64,000 nt of DNA, taken from assembly GCA_038496445.1 (NCBI GenBank), contig JALMLS010000421.1:124001-188000 (forward strand), read 5' to 3'. The notes under the pieces were generated by a model. That model was not told the origin of the DNA. It saw nothing but the letters and a program-made list of their open reading frames with translations, and searched no databases. This DNA comes from Trichosphaerium sp. ATCC 40318. Taxonomy: Eukaryota; Discosea; Flabellinia; Trichosidae. Below, piece after piece: positions 22,741 to 34,475 of this stretch. The translations under genes and the position numbers were made by a program. Numbering within the stretch: the stretch's first letter is position 1; the number at the start of each line of letters is the position of its first letter.

Positions 22741-23547
22741 ATGAGAATACAACTCCTCTTCGTCCTCATTGCTTGTGTGACGTTTACCGCATGTTCAGCG
22801 CTACCACCTCTTAGAGTACCAACTAAACATACTTTCGAAAGTCCTTATGGCTGTGGCGGAGCCTCTTATGACAAATCTGGCCTGTATATTGATCCAACGT
22901 TTTATCAGGTATGTTTGGGGCTGACGCTTACTTTTACTTCCATTTACATCTTCGAAGCCGTCCATGCTCTTTTACAACGCATGTGGTGATAAATCTGCTG
23001 GAGTTACGTTTAACTTATCTGGCGATGATATGTCTCGTTTCTGGTACGTTTTCCGACTGAGAAAAACGACAAGTTTTAATTATCACGTGATACCAACAGT
23101 TTTTTTTTTTTACACGTTTTTTCTAGTGACATGGGAAAAGTATCTTTGTTTGAAGTGTCTGCGCAAAACACAACTGACCCTCGATTGGCTAACTGTAATA
23201 CATGGTTTGATTTAACTGTAGGCCATACATACACTGTACTTTTGAGTAGACATAATTTGAGGTAAAACACAGCTAAAACGCATTCTATCACTAACTATGT
23301 TAGAACACTTTTTGCTTTCACTGTTGATGCTGCCGGACCATTACCTATCACACAAACATCTACACTTGACATCACTTATGGTAAACAAGCAATAAATATG
23401 GCGTACACGCAGAAAACCTAACATTTCTTTTCTATTGTAGGCGTACTCATGAACCAAAACATAGCTATTGAAGGTGAATCACCAAATTTCAATTGGCAAA
23501 AGCCAATTGGTGAATTAGACAACACTGTTGTTATAACGCCTAAATAA
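22741..23547 (+). CDS. small secreted protein of about 190 residues, unknown family
   Basis: Five exons that join cleanly in phase. The start at 22741 gives a signal peptide (MRIQLLFVLIACVTFTACSA). The mature part reads YGCGGASYDKSGLYIDPTFY, then LFYNACGDKSAGVTFNLSGD and CDMGKVSLFEVSAQNTTDPR. It continues CNTWFDLTVGHTYTVLLSR and NFNWQKPIGELDNTVVITPK, stop at 23547. Cys are spaced for disulfides, NTT is a possible glycosylation site, and the beta-rich pattern suggests a secreted beta-sandwich. No domain name can be given. Followed by about 650 nt without a gene. Confidence 0.7.
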
Positions 23548-24192
23548 ACAAACACATGTTCAGTGCATAGCCATTAATCTTCTGTTACCTCTATGCTATT
23601 GACAAGGTCACCTTGTTTGCTTACAGCATTGGTTTTATTTTATGTCAGCCTTGTAGTTTGCACGTGATATTCGAGTCCTGCAAGAGTTCTTTTATAGTAA
23701 AAACCAAGAAGCTCAGGATACCTTTACCTAACTAGGTTTCACCCTTGTCCTCTAAAGCACCAGTGGCCATGGAAGTTTACAGTCGACAATCTTAGCAAAG
23801 CGTTCCTTATTGATTGGAGTTCAAATAAAAAACCAACCTGCCATATAAATGTTACAACTGTTTTATACTTTGCAAACAAGAAAATCTGTTGATTGATAGT
23901 TATGTTAATGTAAATCTCTTGTGGTTAGCATTTGTTAAACCAACATCCAACAATGCAAGCCCGGTAGATTAAGATGATGAATGTTCGCTATGCTTTACTA
24001 ATGTGTAACTGAAATGTAAGGCCTCTGAGTAATGCTACCCAGGCTATTACAGACAAAGGGTATCTGGTGTTCGTACAATTTAGGTTTCTTATTTTTTCCT
24101 GTGACATCAATTACAAGAAGAATTCATTCAAGATTCTTACTTTATTATTATAATAAGATAGAGTTAGGTCATTTCAAATATTCAGATACTTA
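23548..24192. other. convergent intergenic region
   Basis: 3' flanks of the secreted protein gene and the hexosaminidase gene. No open frame with coding character; one CACGTG near 23661. Confidence 0.5.
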
Positions 24193-27100
24193 TTAGACAC
24201 ATGATCCTGGGTTTAATCCACACCATTCTGGTTGTACGGGTGTTGCTTTAATACCTACAAAATGTGAGGATTAACACTTTGAAGAAAAAAAAAATCAGAT
24301 TCTTGTACCTCTTCTTACGAGGAGTTCACGATGTTGTATTATTCTTGGTAATGCTTCTGATTCGTTCAAAACACTTAAAGGACTCCACAGTCTTTCACCC
24401 AAGGCACTAGCACGTGGCCAAAGCTATATTAAAATAAGCAAATGAATCAAAAAAAACCAAGTACTTTTTGGTCAATATTGGAGTCGTCAGTGATTTCTGA
24501 CCATACACAAGCTTCAGCACCTATAACAAGCGAAGCTTCATCTGGAGCTATTTAAAAGAGTAAATATGGAACATTTCTGGTATAGTTTGTGCACGTGGAA
24601 CTCAACAAAAGAAGTCATAAAAAAAAACCTGAACGTACTTAGACCTGCTGTTGGTTCGTGGTTGTAGATAAGGTTCCAAGTTTTGTAAGGATCACACCAA
24701 CTCTACAATATAACAAATTAAAAATAATCACGTGATATACTTTAGTTCAAAATCTCTTAAAGAAGTACCTTTCCACCATTTAACCAATTGCCAGTTCCAC
24801 AATCCAAGTACCTTTTTTGTAATGAGTTAAAGGAACTTATCAAACAATGTTAAGTTACTTACAATGAAGTATAATCGCTATCTATTACTCTAAACCCTTT
24901 ATTCACAATTGTTTTGATTTCTTCTTCGCTTAACCAAACCTAAAAACAAGACGTCAACTTAAGACGTTTTGTATTTTTTCTTCAAAAAAAGATACAACAA
25001 CTACTAAGCAAGCGTACTTGAATTATTGCGTCTGAAGGCATCTTCAAATCCCATTGTGTTATAACTTCTTGCCAGTGAAGTATAGTCTTGCCAGCAGTTT
25101 TTAGAGGTACATGTGCTTTATCTTCAAACATCTAACATAAAAGAGTTACTAACTAGCAGACGAAAACAGTTCTGTTTGCGTTACTTGCAACGGTAAACTA
25201 CAGATTATGTTTTTGCTGGTCACGTGGACGTACTTGTAACATTGGGTTTACTGTTGTTAGATCATGCGCCTTCATGTAGGCTGCAACACTTGCATCTGAA
25301 GTCCAGCATTCTGCATTAATCTCGTCACTTCCCAAATGGAAAAACGAGTCGTTAAACCTGGAGTTAGATTAGGTTTTCTTTTTGTTGGTTTTAGTGGTGC
25401 CTTGATGTCATCTCTGTGAGCACTTTCGAAACAATTTCATATGTTTGATTCTTAACCGGATTGAGCTGACCGCAAGGTGGCTATTCAAAGAACAAGTAAA
25501 TAAACTAAGAAACAAGCAGGACTTCAAAAATAAAGCAAAAGTTGTACCTCATTGCAATATTTTGACCATGGCGTCTTATACGCACATGTACCAATATCCG
25601 GATAAGCTTTAAATAACATGTTACAATAGCGTCTATAATTAGGTTATCTTAAGAAATACGTACCTACAGTCCAACTAGTAGTGTGACCTTGTAAAAAATG
25701 AGAAAAAATTGCAAAACCAAGCTTGCAATAACACGTGTTTGTGGACAGAGATTTCGAATCATGTTAAAATAATAAATATATAAAGTGGTTACGTACCAGG
25801 CATATCAAATTCTGGGATAACCCTTATACCTCTATCATCAGCGTATGCTAGAATGTCTTCGACATCTTGAGGTGTATATACTTTTCCTGGGTATGCTCCC
25901 TTTAAAACGCCTTTAAGTGCTGGTAATAGTAGAACGCAATACCTTTGCTGATAGTTCTGGAAGTACAGTACTAATGATAGGAAAACTCTAAATACAACAC
26001 TGAGAAACAAGAGGAGAACGTTGCTGAGGCCAAATCACAACTTTTTTTTGTTTTTCTCACCTGAGAATCAACCACGTGCCAATGAAAGGCGTTTAGTTTA
26101 CTAGCAGTCATAGCATCAAATGTTCTGAATAAAGTTTCTTTTGGCATGTAATGTCTTGATGTATCAACAAGAATACCACGATGATCAAAACGAGGTTTAT
26201 CCTAAACCCAAAACACATTAGAAAACGCTACCACAAAAAATCTGAAAAAAAAGAAAAAAGTTGCACCATGCAATCTTTGTGACTTTATTTTTCACATTTC
26301 TTGCGAAAATAAAAGACGTTCACGTTGTAAAACCTCAACCCTTTGTAATTTTGTCACGTGTTGTTACAAAGTTATCAGATCAGAATGTTCTGAGTTCAAA
26401 AAACCGAAAAAACCGCTTTGGATCCTCGTTTTAAGCTAAAACTTACCTCAATAACAATTGGCACATTATCTATCTGACAGCTATTCTTCGTTACTGAGTT
26501 TTCTACAAGCTGTGTAAAAGAATCTAATCCATGAAGAGCGCTATGTAAACAAAGTAAATGAATGTTACGTCACGTGATTTTTGCAAACTAAGACTTTGTA
26601 CCCAAAATCAGTAGTCGCTACTATTTTAGCTCCTGTAGCAGATACAGAGAGCTCATAAGACTCGTCAACACCATAGTCAAGTTTAACGTCCTGTTTCACT
26701 TGAACTTCTAATGTTGCTATACACGCTGAAGATGGTCTTTTCGCGCTTGCTGTAGAAGCATAAGAACAAGAAGAATACTCTCAACTGTAATTTGGAAACA
26801 AAAAAACTTTTCGTTAATCGCACTTTGACGGTTGTCACAGCGGTCGAGAAAGAAGTATATGTCATGAGGCAAAAAAAAAACTTTCAAACCGCTTTACGCA
26901 CCACAAGCATTTTCAATTAACTTTTCGTATCTCGTTTGCGCTCTTCCTAGTCTAGCAGAACGTAATCCAGATGCCTTCAATTAGTTTTAGCGTTATTTTT
27001 ATTCAATTCAGTCGTACAGTGATTTTAAACCCTGAGCATAGCGTTGTGACACTTTTTCCCTACATTGGGCGTTATTAAACGGCAAAAACCAAACTGATTT

Positions 27101-27204
27101 ACAAATTGGTAAGCTGAGGGGACAGGCCATATCCCTTGTGGTTGTTCAGCGTAACTGAGGAAAATAAACGCCAAAAACAGTAACAGCAATGAAACGGTGG
27201 CCAT
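24193..27204 (-). CDS. GH20 beta-N-acetylhexosaminidase
   Basis: Many-exon minus-strand gene. The start at 27204 gives a signal peptide ([20 protein letters not shown]) and the family N-terminal block [12 protein letters not shown]. The GH20 barrel is seen from [20 protein letters not shown] and IPEFDMPG. The catalytic Asp-Glu pair sits in [13 protein letters not shown] (about 25330-25370). Later come [49 protein letters not shown] and [13 protein letters not shown], all standard for lysosomal or secreted hexosaminidases. It ends [13 protein letters not shown] at 24193. It removes terminal GlcNAc/GalNAc and could finish chitooligosaccharides released by the chitinase at 326-2418. A CACGTG lies 77 nt upstream. 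Confidence 0.92.
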
Positions 27205-28286
27205 GTTTCTGTGTCAGCACGATTTAACTTAACGTTAGTCTGCCTTAACCTAACTTTACGATATGCTTAGAGCAGACAGTCACGTGCTTGCTACAAAAGA
27301 AGGGGCATTTAAAAAGAGCTTTGAAATTAACATAACGTTATTTCAACTCAATGACATTGGCACATGTAAGATATATAAAGGAAACATGGTTGCAATTTTC
27401 AAAAAAAGACGAGTTTCGAATTGAAGTGCCCACTACCTCCGAGATGCCCGGCAGTCGTTGCTGGGCGAGGAGACAGACAGTAGAATTACGTTTCGTCAGG
27501 AAATCTAAGATGACTGCACCTTGTGGCTCATCGACATAATGACCTCAACTTAGCTTTTTGTAAACCAAAAAAAATCTATTGCGGGCTAAATGTAATCAAA
27601 TTTCCCCGCTGTAGAAATGAAACGTGTACAGTAAGGCAACACGTAAATACTGATGTGCAAAACAAGTGGCAAATGAATGCCTGTAAACCTGTTTTATTTT
27701 TAAACTCAGAGATCTGTTGCGTGATACGTTGTTTCCTACGCGGTGCGATAGGTGTTACTGTATTTTGAAGCAGTTTTGTGGAATGGCCTGTGGGTTTTGC
27801 TGAAACGACTTCAAAAACACCTTAAAGCTTTAGCTTGCGCTTTTAGAACCTGTTGGAATAAAATAAAGCACATACTTCAGGTTATTAATTGCTACAATTG
27901 GGTAAAACAGAAAAAATTGAAAGTTGATGCGAAAATTGTCGTTTTAATTGCTCTAGTACAAAAAAAATCGGTAACATACCACAAAGTCAATTACCGACGG
28001 TACAAGGAACAAGAAAAGAAGATTACTAGGCTAGTTTGCCTGCTTGTCCTCCAAAAAAAAGCAAAGAAGAAAAAAGACAGCCGTGAAGGCGTTAGTATCT
28101 ATTGGAGTGACGTTTGGCATAAAACTCCGCTATTTCTACGTTAGGATTAGGTATGACGCTATATAGTGTTACCGCGTTATTATCCTGTACTCGTAATACT
28201 TGTGATTTGTACCACTTTGCTGTACTTTGATAAAAGTTAAGTCGTTTAACGACAGATTCGGTCTGGCGTATACCAAAACAGACGCT
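27205..28286. other. divergent intergenic region with doubtful open frames
   Basis: Lies between the divergent hexosaminidase and PA-7TM copy C genes. Plus-strand frames at 27351-27539, 27523-27768 and 27752-28144 are open. The last is 130 codons and rich in Lys and hydrophobic residues, but none has a signal peptide, domain or splice support. An 8-bp hairpin (GCCCGGCA at 27446, TGCTGGGC at 27459) lies inside. Confidence 0.35.
27281..27286. promoter_or_regulatory. CACGTG palindrome upstream of the hexosaminidase gene
   Basis: 77 nt before the start at 27204, within the distance range seen for the other genes carrying this element. Confidence 0.5.
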
Positions 28287-30793
28287 ATGGCAAGGATTGT
28301 ATTAGTTTGTATGAAGAATGCGACGTTTATTGTTTTAACCTTGTTTTTATTAGGTTTTGCTTTTGTTTGTCTCTGCACCGCCACACTTACGGTATTGACG
28401 CCCAGCAGTGCAAGTAATACAACCATACGCATATGGCCACAAAAATACAAAGGGAACACTGTCAATTTTGCTCCATTTATTGGCGAAGTAGTTTACTCAA
28501 CATATAGCAACAAAACAGGCGCGTTTACAAAAACCAATCAAAATAGCTTTAATTAGTTTTTTTGCGCTGGCCAATGTTTCTCTACGCACTGCGAACTAGT
28601 GTATTTAATATAACCGCTTTTCGGCCGGAAACGTCAATCTTGTAGCTGAAAAAAAACTAAAGAGTTTTCTAACTGTACATATTGTTTAGGTAAAATCGTG
28701 GTAATACGTGACTGTGCGCCTCCTGTAGAAGATATATATCGTGCCCTACAATCAGAAGGTGCAATTTCTATACTGTGCGCTTTGAAAGGGTACCCGGGGT
28801 CTGTTCCGGGCCATGTACGTTGCACTTGTTTTTTTTTATTGAAACTAACTGTTCAACTTGTTTCAGCAAATGTATGCTGTTGATGGCTCTGATACTTCCG
28901 ATATTATAGTACCTATTGCTTCTATACATATAGGAGATATAGAGGAGTTTATGGACGCTAATGAGGCATTTTTAGTGCTTGTTAGTACAGGTAACTTTAG
29001 ATTTTTCTTTCGAATTTTGTGATTTCAAGGCGAGCTCTGTTTCTACGATTACTGAACTCCGCTTAGAGTCAAATGAGTTTATGGTAGCGTATGAGAGTTA
29101 TTGGATATATATATGGCAAGCTACTATAGCATTATGTGTACTAGCAAATATGTGTCTGATTTGCATGAGGTACACGTTATGATCCAAGAAAAAATTAGTC
29201 CTAACTTTAAGGTGAAGAAGACAAGCATCTTACAAATTTATTTAGGCTGTATCAACTCTTTGTATACTACAAAGGATTTTCACCGAGTGTTGCATTCTTT
29301 TGCATACTACTACTGCTCATTGCAACTCTTGGTAAGCTAGCAATCAATCTACAACAAAATAGCAGTTTATTTTTCTAAATAATTTATAGCTATGGCGGTT
29401 GGTGTTTGTGTTGACCCTCTTGGTACTTATAACATATACAATTACTGGCTTTTTGAGATATTATTCACCTTATCACTACCTTTTGTATTGGCACCATTAA
29501 TGTTAATGGCGTTATGGTGGTAAGAAGCCAGAGTGGATTTAGTCAAATTAAATTCTCATTTTTTTCGTTCTTTAGGCAAAATATTTTAGGTTCGTTGAGA
29601 ACTCAAATAAGTCCAGGTCTCTCGAAATATAGCTGGGTATTCTATTTATGGATCTCGTTTGTTATTATACAAGAATTAATAAGCTCTATAATACGTTCTA
29701 TCTTCCAGGATGTAAGTCTTACTTATAGAGTAATTTCGTCGTTGATATGTTTTTTTTTAGACGATAACGTTGATGGCGTATATATCTGCCACGTGCTACA
29801 TTATAAGTTCAATTGGCGTATTAATATATTGCTCAGTTACTTTATACAGACTACGTAAAAGAGTTGATAATATGGCTTTAAGAAGTGCAAGAACAAAGAA
29901 CGAATTAGAAAAGGTAAGCCAAACTTTTTATTATTTTATTTTTCAAAGGTTGACTAAAAACACAGATCAAATACCGTATGATTGCTGTTGTTACGCTTAT
30001 TGTTATTCTATTTATATCATATGTTGTGTTTGTGTACGTTTTATAGATATTCGTAACGCCTTTTGTTTGTACTAACTGTGTTGTGTTAAGAACGAGAATA
30101 ACAGAGTTCCCAGTTACGAGAATGATTTTCTGGTGGGTTTTCTGGGTATTCCAATCGTTGTTGATAGCAACTCAAGCACTTACTGTTGGACCACCAAAGA
30201 GGAGTCACCATGCTACAACTGCTGAAAGTAATGTACCAAGAGAACGGGGAAAAATCCGAAGAGACGGCGAATCCATTATCTCTCGACTGTACTAATTTTT
30301 TTTTTCTTCAAGTCGTTTTTCTGATGCTTGTTTAACCTTAGGGATAACTCTTCTATGATGGATGGTGCATCTATTATGGAGGATGGAGGTATCTCACCTG
30401 CGAAAAAGCCTTATCCAATAGAAGAGTCATCTTCTTCCGGTGTAGACGAGGAGTATAGTGATGAACCAGATAAAGTGCCTTTAAGCCCTGAATCAAAAAG
30501 AAGAGCTGCTGGTCAGTTGAAAGGATGGCGTAGTGCTTTTGGCGCTTTTAAGAAGAATGTATGGAGTAGTTCTTCTATATCACAGAAGAGTAAAAGCATG
30601 CAAGTTATAAGACGTCCAACATTTAAGAAAAAAGGTACACTTCTTTTTGAAAAAAACGTGATTTTTTTTTAATGCATTCGCCTAATGTTTATTAGACTTT
30701 GGAAATAGTTCTTCTGATTCTAGTGAAGGAAATGTAATGGAAGCCATTGAAGAAGATGGCGATCAAGAAGTCTTGGGTGATGAAAAAGTGTAA
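28287..30793 (+). CDS. PA-domain 7TM receptor-like protein, divergent third member
   Basis: Plus-strand gene with the same architecture as the pair at 3-11 kb but little sequence identity. The start at 28287 gives a long hydrophobic N-terminus (NATFIVLTLFLLGFAFVCLC). The PA-like exon begins GKIVVIRDCAPPVEDIYRAL and continues EGAISILCALKGYPGSVPG; a later exon has IIVPIASIHIGDIEEFM. The helices: YIWQATIALCVLANMCLICM; SVAFFCILLLLIATLAMAVG; ILFTLSLPFVLAPLMLMALW; YSWVFYLWISFVIIQELI; AYISATCYIISSIGVLIYCS; YRMIAVVTLIVILFISYVVF; and MIFWWVFWVFQSLLIATQAL. The cytosolic tail is long and Ser-rich (about 150 residues, with EESSSSGVDEEYSDEPD), ending at 30793. It would suit phosphorylation or adaptor binding, which is inference. 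Two junctions are uncertain: after FLVL near 28977, and the intron ending at about 30047. Confidence 0.72.
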
Positions 30794-31016
30794 ATTAAAA
30801 AAAAAAGGTACAACCCAAATTTACAATTGTTCATTGCTTCTTCACCTGACTATTTTGTTTATTGCATAGTGTCTCAACAGAAAAAAGTAGAAAATATATT
30901 CATCCTATACACATAAGTGTTGTAATTTAACTCAAAAAACACGTGTGGATTGAACGTACTATGTAATTTAATAATCTCTAAATAAAACAAAATAGAATAA
31001 GTGTTTTGAATAGGTT

Positions 31017-31991
31017 CTATTCAAAAGTGCCCTGTATCAATTGATGACCTTTGTAATCCCATTTCATGCACTCTCCGTCAACGTTTCCATTGACATAGTT
31101 ACACTGTTTCCACAACTGGCCATTTTCATGCCAATGCTTTGCCTCTCCTTCAAGTTTTCCATTTACATAGTTACACTTTTTCCATAGCTGGCCATTTTCG
31201 TGCCAATGCTTTGATTCTCCCTCAAATTTACCATTTACATAGCTGCAGTGATGTTTGAGTTGGCCATTGTAATGATACTCCTTGTACTCTCCTTCGTATT
31301 TACCATTGATATAGTTGCATTGTGTGTTCAAAATACCGTTAAAATCCCATGACTTGTACTCTCCATGTTTTATACCATTCAAGTAATTAGCTTGAATCAT
31401 AAATTGCCCATTATCATACCAATACTTTTGCTCCCCGGCTTGCGAACCATTCACATAATAGATCTGACGCATCAATTGATCATTGTCATACCAATACTTG
31501 CTTTCTCCTTCTTGTATACCATTTACATAGTAGCTCTTCTCTTTCAATTGTCCACATTCATACCAACGCGTGATTTCTTCTTGTTTATCTTTACCATTGA
31601 TGTAATTCGATAACTGCTTTAATTGGCCATGGATATACCAAGTCTTATACTCTCCATCACGTTCACCATTGATGTAGGTACCTTGTGATTCTACCTGACC
31701 AAAAGTACTATACCTAAACCAAGATTTGAACTCTCCATGACGCTCACCATGGCTCCAACACTCCTGACAAAAAACTTTGGTGATACCTCTTTGTTGCCAT
31801 TTTCCATGCTTTTTCATATCACCATCAAACCTTGTCATTGTCGCTGTGGTTTTAGACAGAAGCGGCCATATTAAATAGGTTGATGCGTCCAAATCAATAA
31901 TATCAAGCTGAATCTCAACTGGAAGCTGTAATAGACGACACTCGTCTAATTCTATTGCTAATATCTCTTCATTACTTGATACAATGCTCAT
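31017..31991 (-). CDS. F-box-like protein with YwqK/MORN-type repeats
   Basis: Single-exon 324-residue protein (start 31991). The N-terminus has LLQLPVEIQLDIIDLDAST, compatible with a short F-box. The rest is about ten repeats of 21-22 residues on the pattern GxLxxxxxYVNGxxxGExxxW. Examples are QLKEKSYYVNGIQEGESKYW and QLWKKCNYVNGKLEGEAKHW. These are the MORN-like repeats of the YwqK family. Nearly identical repeat units at nucleotide level point to recent expansion. The gene has no introns while its neighbours have many. F-box proteins normally recruit targets to SCF ubiquitin ligases; the repeats would be the target-binding part. Similar F-box or repeat proteins are common in giant DNA viruses and amoebae (family knowledge, not tested here). 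Confidence 0.75.
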   Translation of the reverse strand: MSIVSSNEEILAIELDECRLLQLPVEIQLDIIDLDASTYLIWPLLSKTTATMTRFDGDMKKHGKWQQRGITKVFCQECWSHGERHGEFKSWFRYSTFGQVESQGTYINGERDGEYKTWYIHGQLKQLSNYINGKDKQEEITRWYECGQLKEKSYYVNGIQEGESKYWYDNDQLMRQIYYVNGSQAGEQKYWYDNGQFMIQANYLNGIKHGEYKSWDFNGILNTQCNYINGKYEGEYKEYHYNGQLKHHCSYVNGKFEGESKHWHENGQLWKKCNYVNGKLEGEAKHWHENGQLWKQCNYVNGNVDGECMKWDYKGHQLIQGTFE

Positions 31992-33603
31992 TATGAGATT
32001 GAAAGGTATAGATTGCTTATGAATACCCTGCAGCGTTCAGTTGTGACATTTAGACTTGATGAGCTCTCATGAAATCTGGTTGTACTTTTTCCTCTCGGAA
32101 CGTGACGTAATTTTTACGCGTTGTCAAGTCAATTAAGATAGGTTTAAGCACATTTATGGCACTGAAGTCACGTGATGATGCCAAGTAAAGAATACGTTTA
32201 TAAAATCATTTGCACTCTGTATTATCGGTAAGAATAGTAACGAAACTGCCATTTTGTTGGTCATTACTCATAACCCAGACCCTCTCCATACCTCACATTA
32301 TTTGAAGCTTTTGCTTGAAGATGTACAATATTTCGTGATTTTAAAACGAAGTACATGCTCGTACTGATGACTAATGACATCATGGTTAATCATTTAATTT
32401 AATCGATAAACTGCGTCAACTCCTCAACCTGGTAACGTGGATAAAACTTCAAATGGTTCAACTTTTTACAAAAAAAACTTGCAGTATCTTATGAGGACTA
32501 GCAGGTCTTGCAAACTAAACCAGAACGCTGTGACATAGTTTATTTAATAAGAAACCAAATAGTACAACCTCTTGACATTCAAATCTTTTTATCTCCGTAG
32601 TGTTTGATTATGCACCTGTTGCGTGGTGGAAAAGCGAAGTTGTATCCTTTTTTGGAAAGAGTCTAGCTTTCTAGCGGAGACGGGCAAGGATTGACGCTTC
32701 CTTTCAGACTAACGTATCAATCTCGTTAATAACAATGGGATAAAATCCTCCCTCATATCAAAGTGTACGCTAGACGGAAAACCCAAATATGTAGTAACCT
32801 ATTGTCAAAAAGTCAAAAATTCAGGCACCTCCTCAAGATTTACTTCTACAAAATTCTACCAGACTTCCCCTGTGGCATCCTTCCTGGGCATGAAGAAGCT
32901 CAACAAAATAAACTAGCATGACGAAAGTATTTTGCTGCGCAGTATTGTTCTTCATTAATTCGTACTCTTAAGAACGCGAAAACAACTGCTTGTGGTGTCG
33001 AAAATACGGTTTTGTGTACAGATTAAGAACTCATACAATCAGATTTACATTTTTCTCTACGTCTTGTTACCGAACGTTAGGTTTTTGGTTTGATGCCGAC
33101 AGTGTTGGTACAAGTTGCGTTTTCGGCACTTCCAATACCCAACAAGTAGTCCTCAACTTGCAACAAGTTTTGTACAGCCGTTGTATAACTTAGTTACCTT
33201 CTATGAACCTTTACACGAACTACTGAGCCCGGGAAGCGGAAACAGCTGTATTTCAAGTCAGTAGCGCAAACTGTCTACAAAAAGGCGTTAGAATACACAT
33301 ACCGCGTCAGAGAGTTCATATATACAATTCATACAAGAGAACTACCACAAACAAGCTAAGGACGGTACTTCTTAAACGGAATTGCAGTTCCGTTTTATTG
33401 ATAGAGTCTGATATCTTAGCGTCTAGTGTTACACGTCATGAAGTTTTAAAGCTATTTTGTACCAATTTCACCATTTTTAGTTTATATCCTTTTCCGGAAT
33501 ATCCGCGACCTAATCGGAGTCTAGCGTACTTCAAAATAACACAAACACATACACAACACAACCACAACAAACAAACTACACAATAACATACCCGTTAATC
33601 ACT
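31992..33603. other. 1.6 kb divergent intergenic region
   Basis: No credible gene. A short frame at 32918-32971 looks like a signal peptide (MTKVFCCAVLFFINSYS) but ends at a stop, and following pieces do not splice cleanly; it may be a dead secreted-protein gene. A perfect 8-bp hairpin (AAACGGAA at 33374, TTCCGTTT at 33388) lies at the right. The last about 65 nt before the LPMO start are A- and C-rich with CACAA repeats, resembling a long unstructured 5' leader. Confidence 0.4.
32169..32174. promoter_or_regulatory. CACGTG palindrome upstream of the MORN-repeat gene
   Basis: 178 nt before the start at 31991, at the far end of the distance range seen elsewhere. Confidence 0.4.
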
Positions 33604-34434
33604 ATGTCAGCACAGCAAGTTCTATGCTTACTCGTAGTTCTATTCTGCGTTCACAACGCAATTGCGCATTCGTATCTATTCGACGACCCAATGCCTTTCA
33701 GTAAGGGCAGTAAAGGACGCGGAGGATGCCGTGTTGATAATATTAAAGGCACAGGAAGGACTTGTAGAGGTCCTTGTGAGGATTACGACGACGTAACCTT
33801 TGAGGTCACCAAAACTTACAAACGTGGCCAAAAATACAAGTACAACTGGGCTAGAAACAACCACAAACACGGTTACGTAAGAGTAGCTATCGTACCTTGG
33901 GAGTACAAGAACAAAGCATCTGAGTACCATCAGTACGCTATCGCCTACGATTGCTTCGCGGGATCGACTATCACATCAAAGAAGTGTCCAGGTCATAAAC
34001 ATTTCCTTCGATGTAAGCAAGACAAGCAAGGAAAAGGTGTTTACTACGAGTCAGAGTTTACTTTCCCAACTTCTATCCCTGATGGTGAATATATCTTCCA
34101 ATGGACTTGGTTCGGTGGTTCTGATAAAGGAGACTACTACAGTTGTGCTAGTATTCGCGTTCAAGGAGGTGCTCAACTCACTTCGTCTTTCCCTGTTATG
34201 AAAAAGACATGTGATACAAGATCAACAAGAGTTGGACAATGTAAGTATGCTCGTCCTTGCGCAAACGAAAAAGGAGTAGAACAAAAGCACCAAGTTGTTC
34301 AAAAGCTTGATTCCAAAGAATACAATGAAAAGAACAAGCCTCTCGTTCTTGCAAGCAGATATGGCGCAAACCCAATGAACAACGGTGGAAACAATAACAA
34401 CAATCCACCACCTCCACCTCCACCTCCACCAATG

Positions 34435-34475
<41 letters not shown>

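Noticed and set aside
27752-28144. 130-codon plus-strand frame
   Set aside because: Unusually long for intergenic DNA but low-complexity basic composition, no family, no CACGTG or splice context; not strong enough to call.
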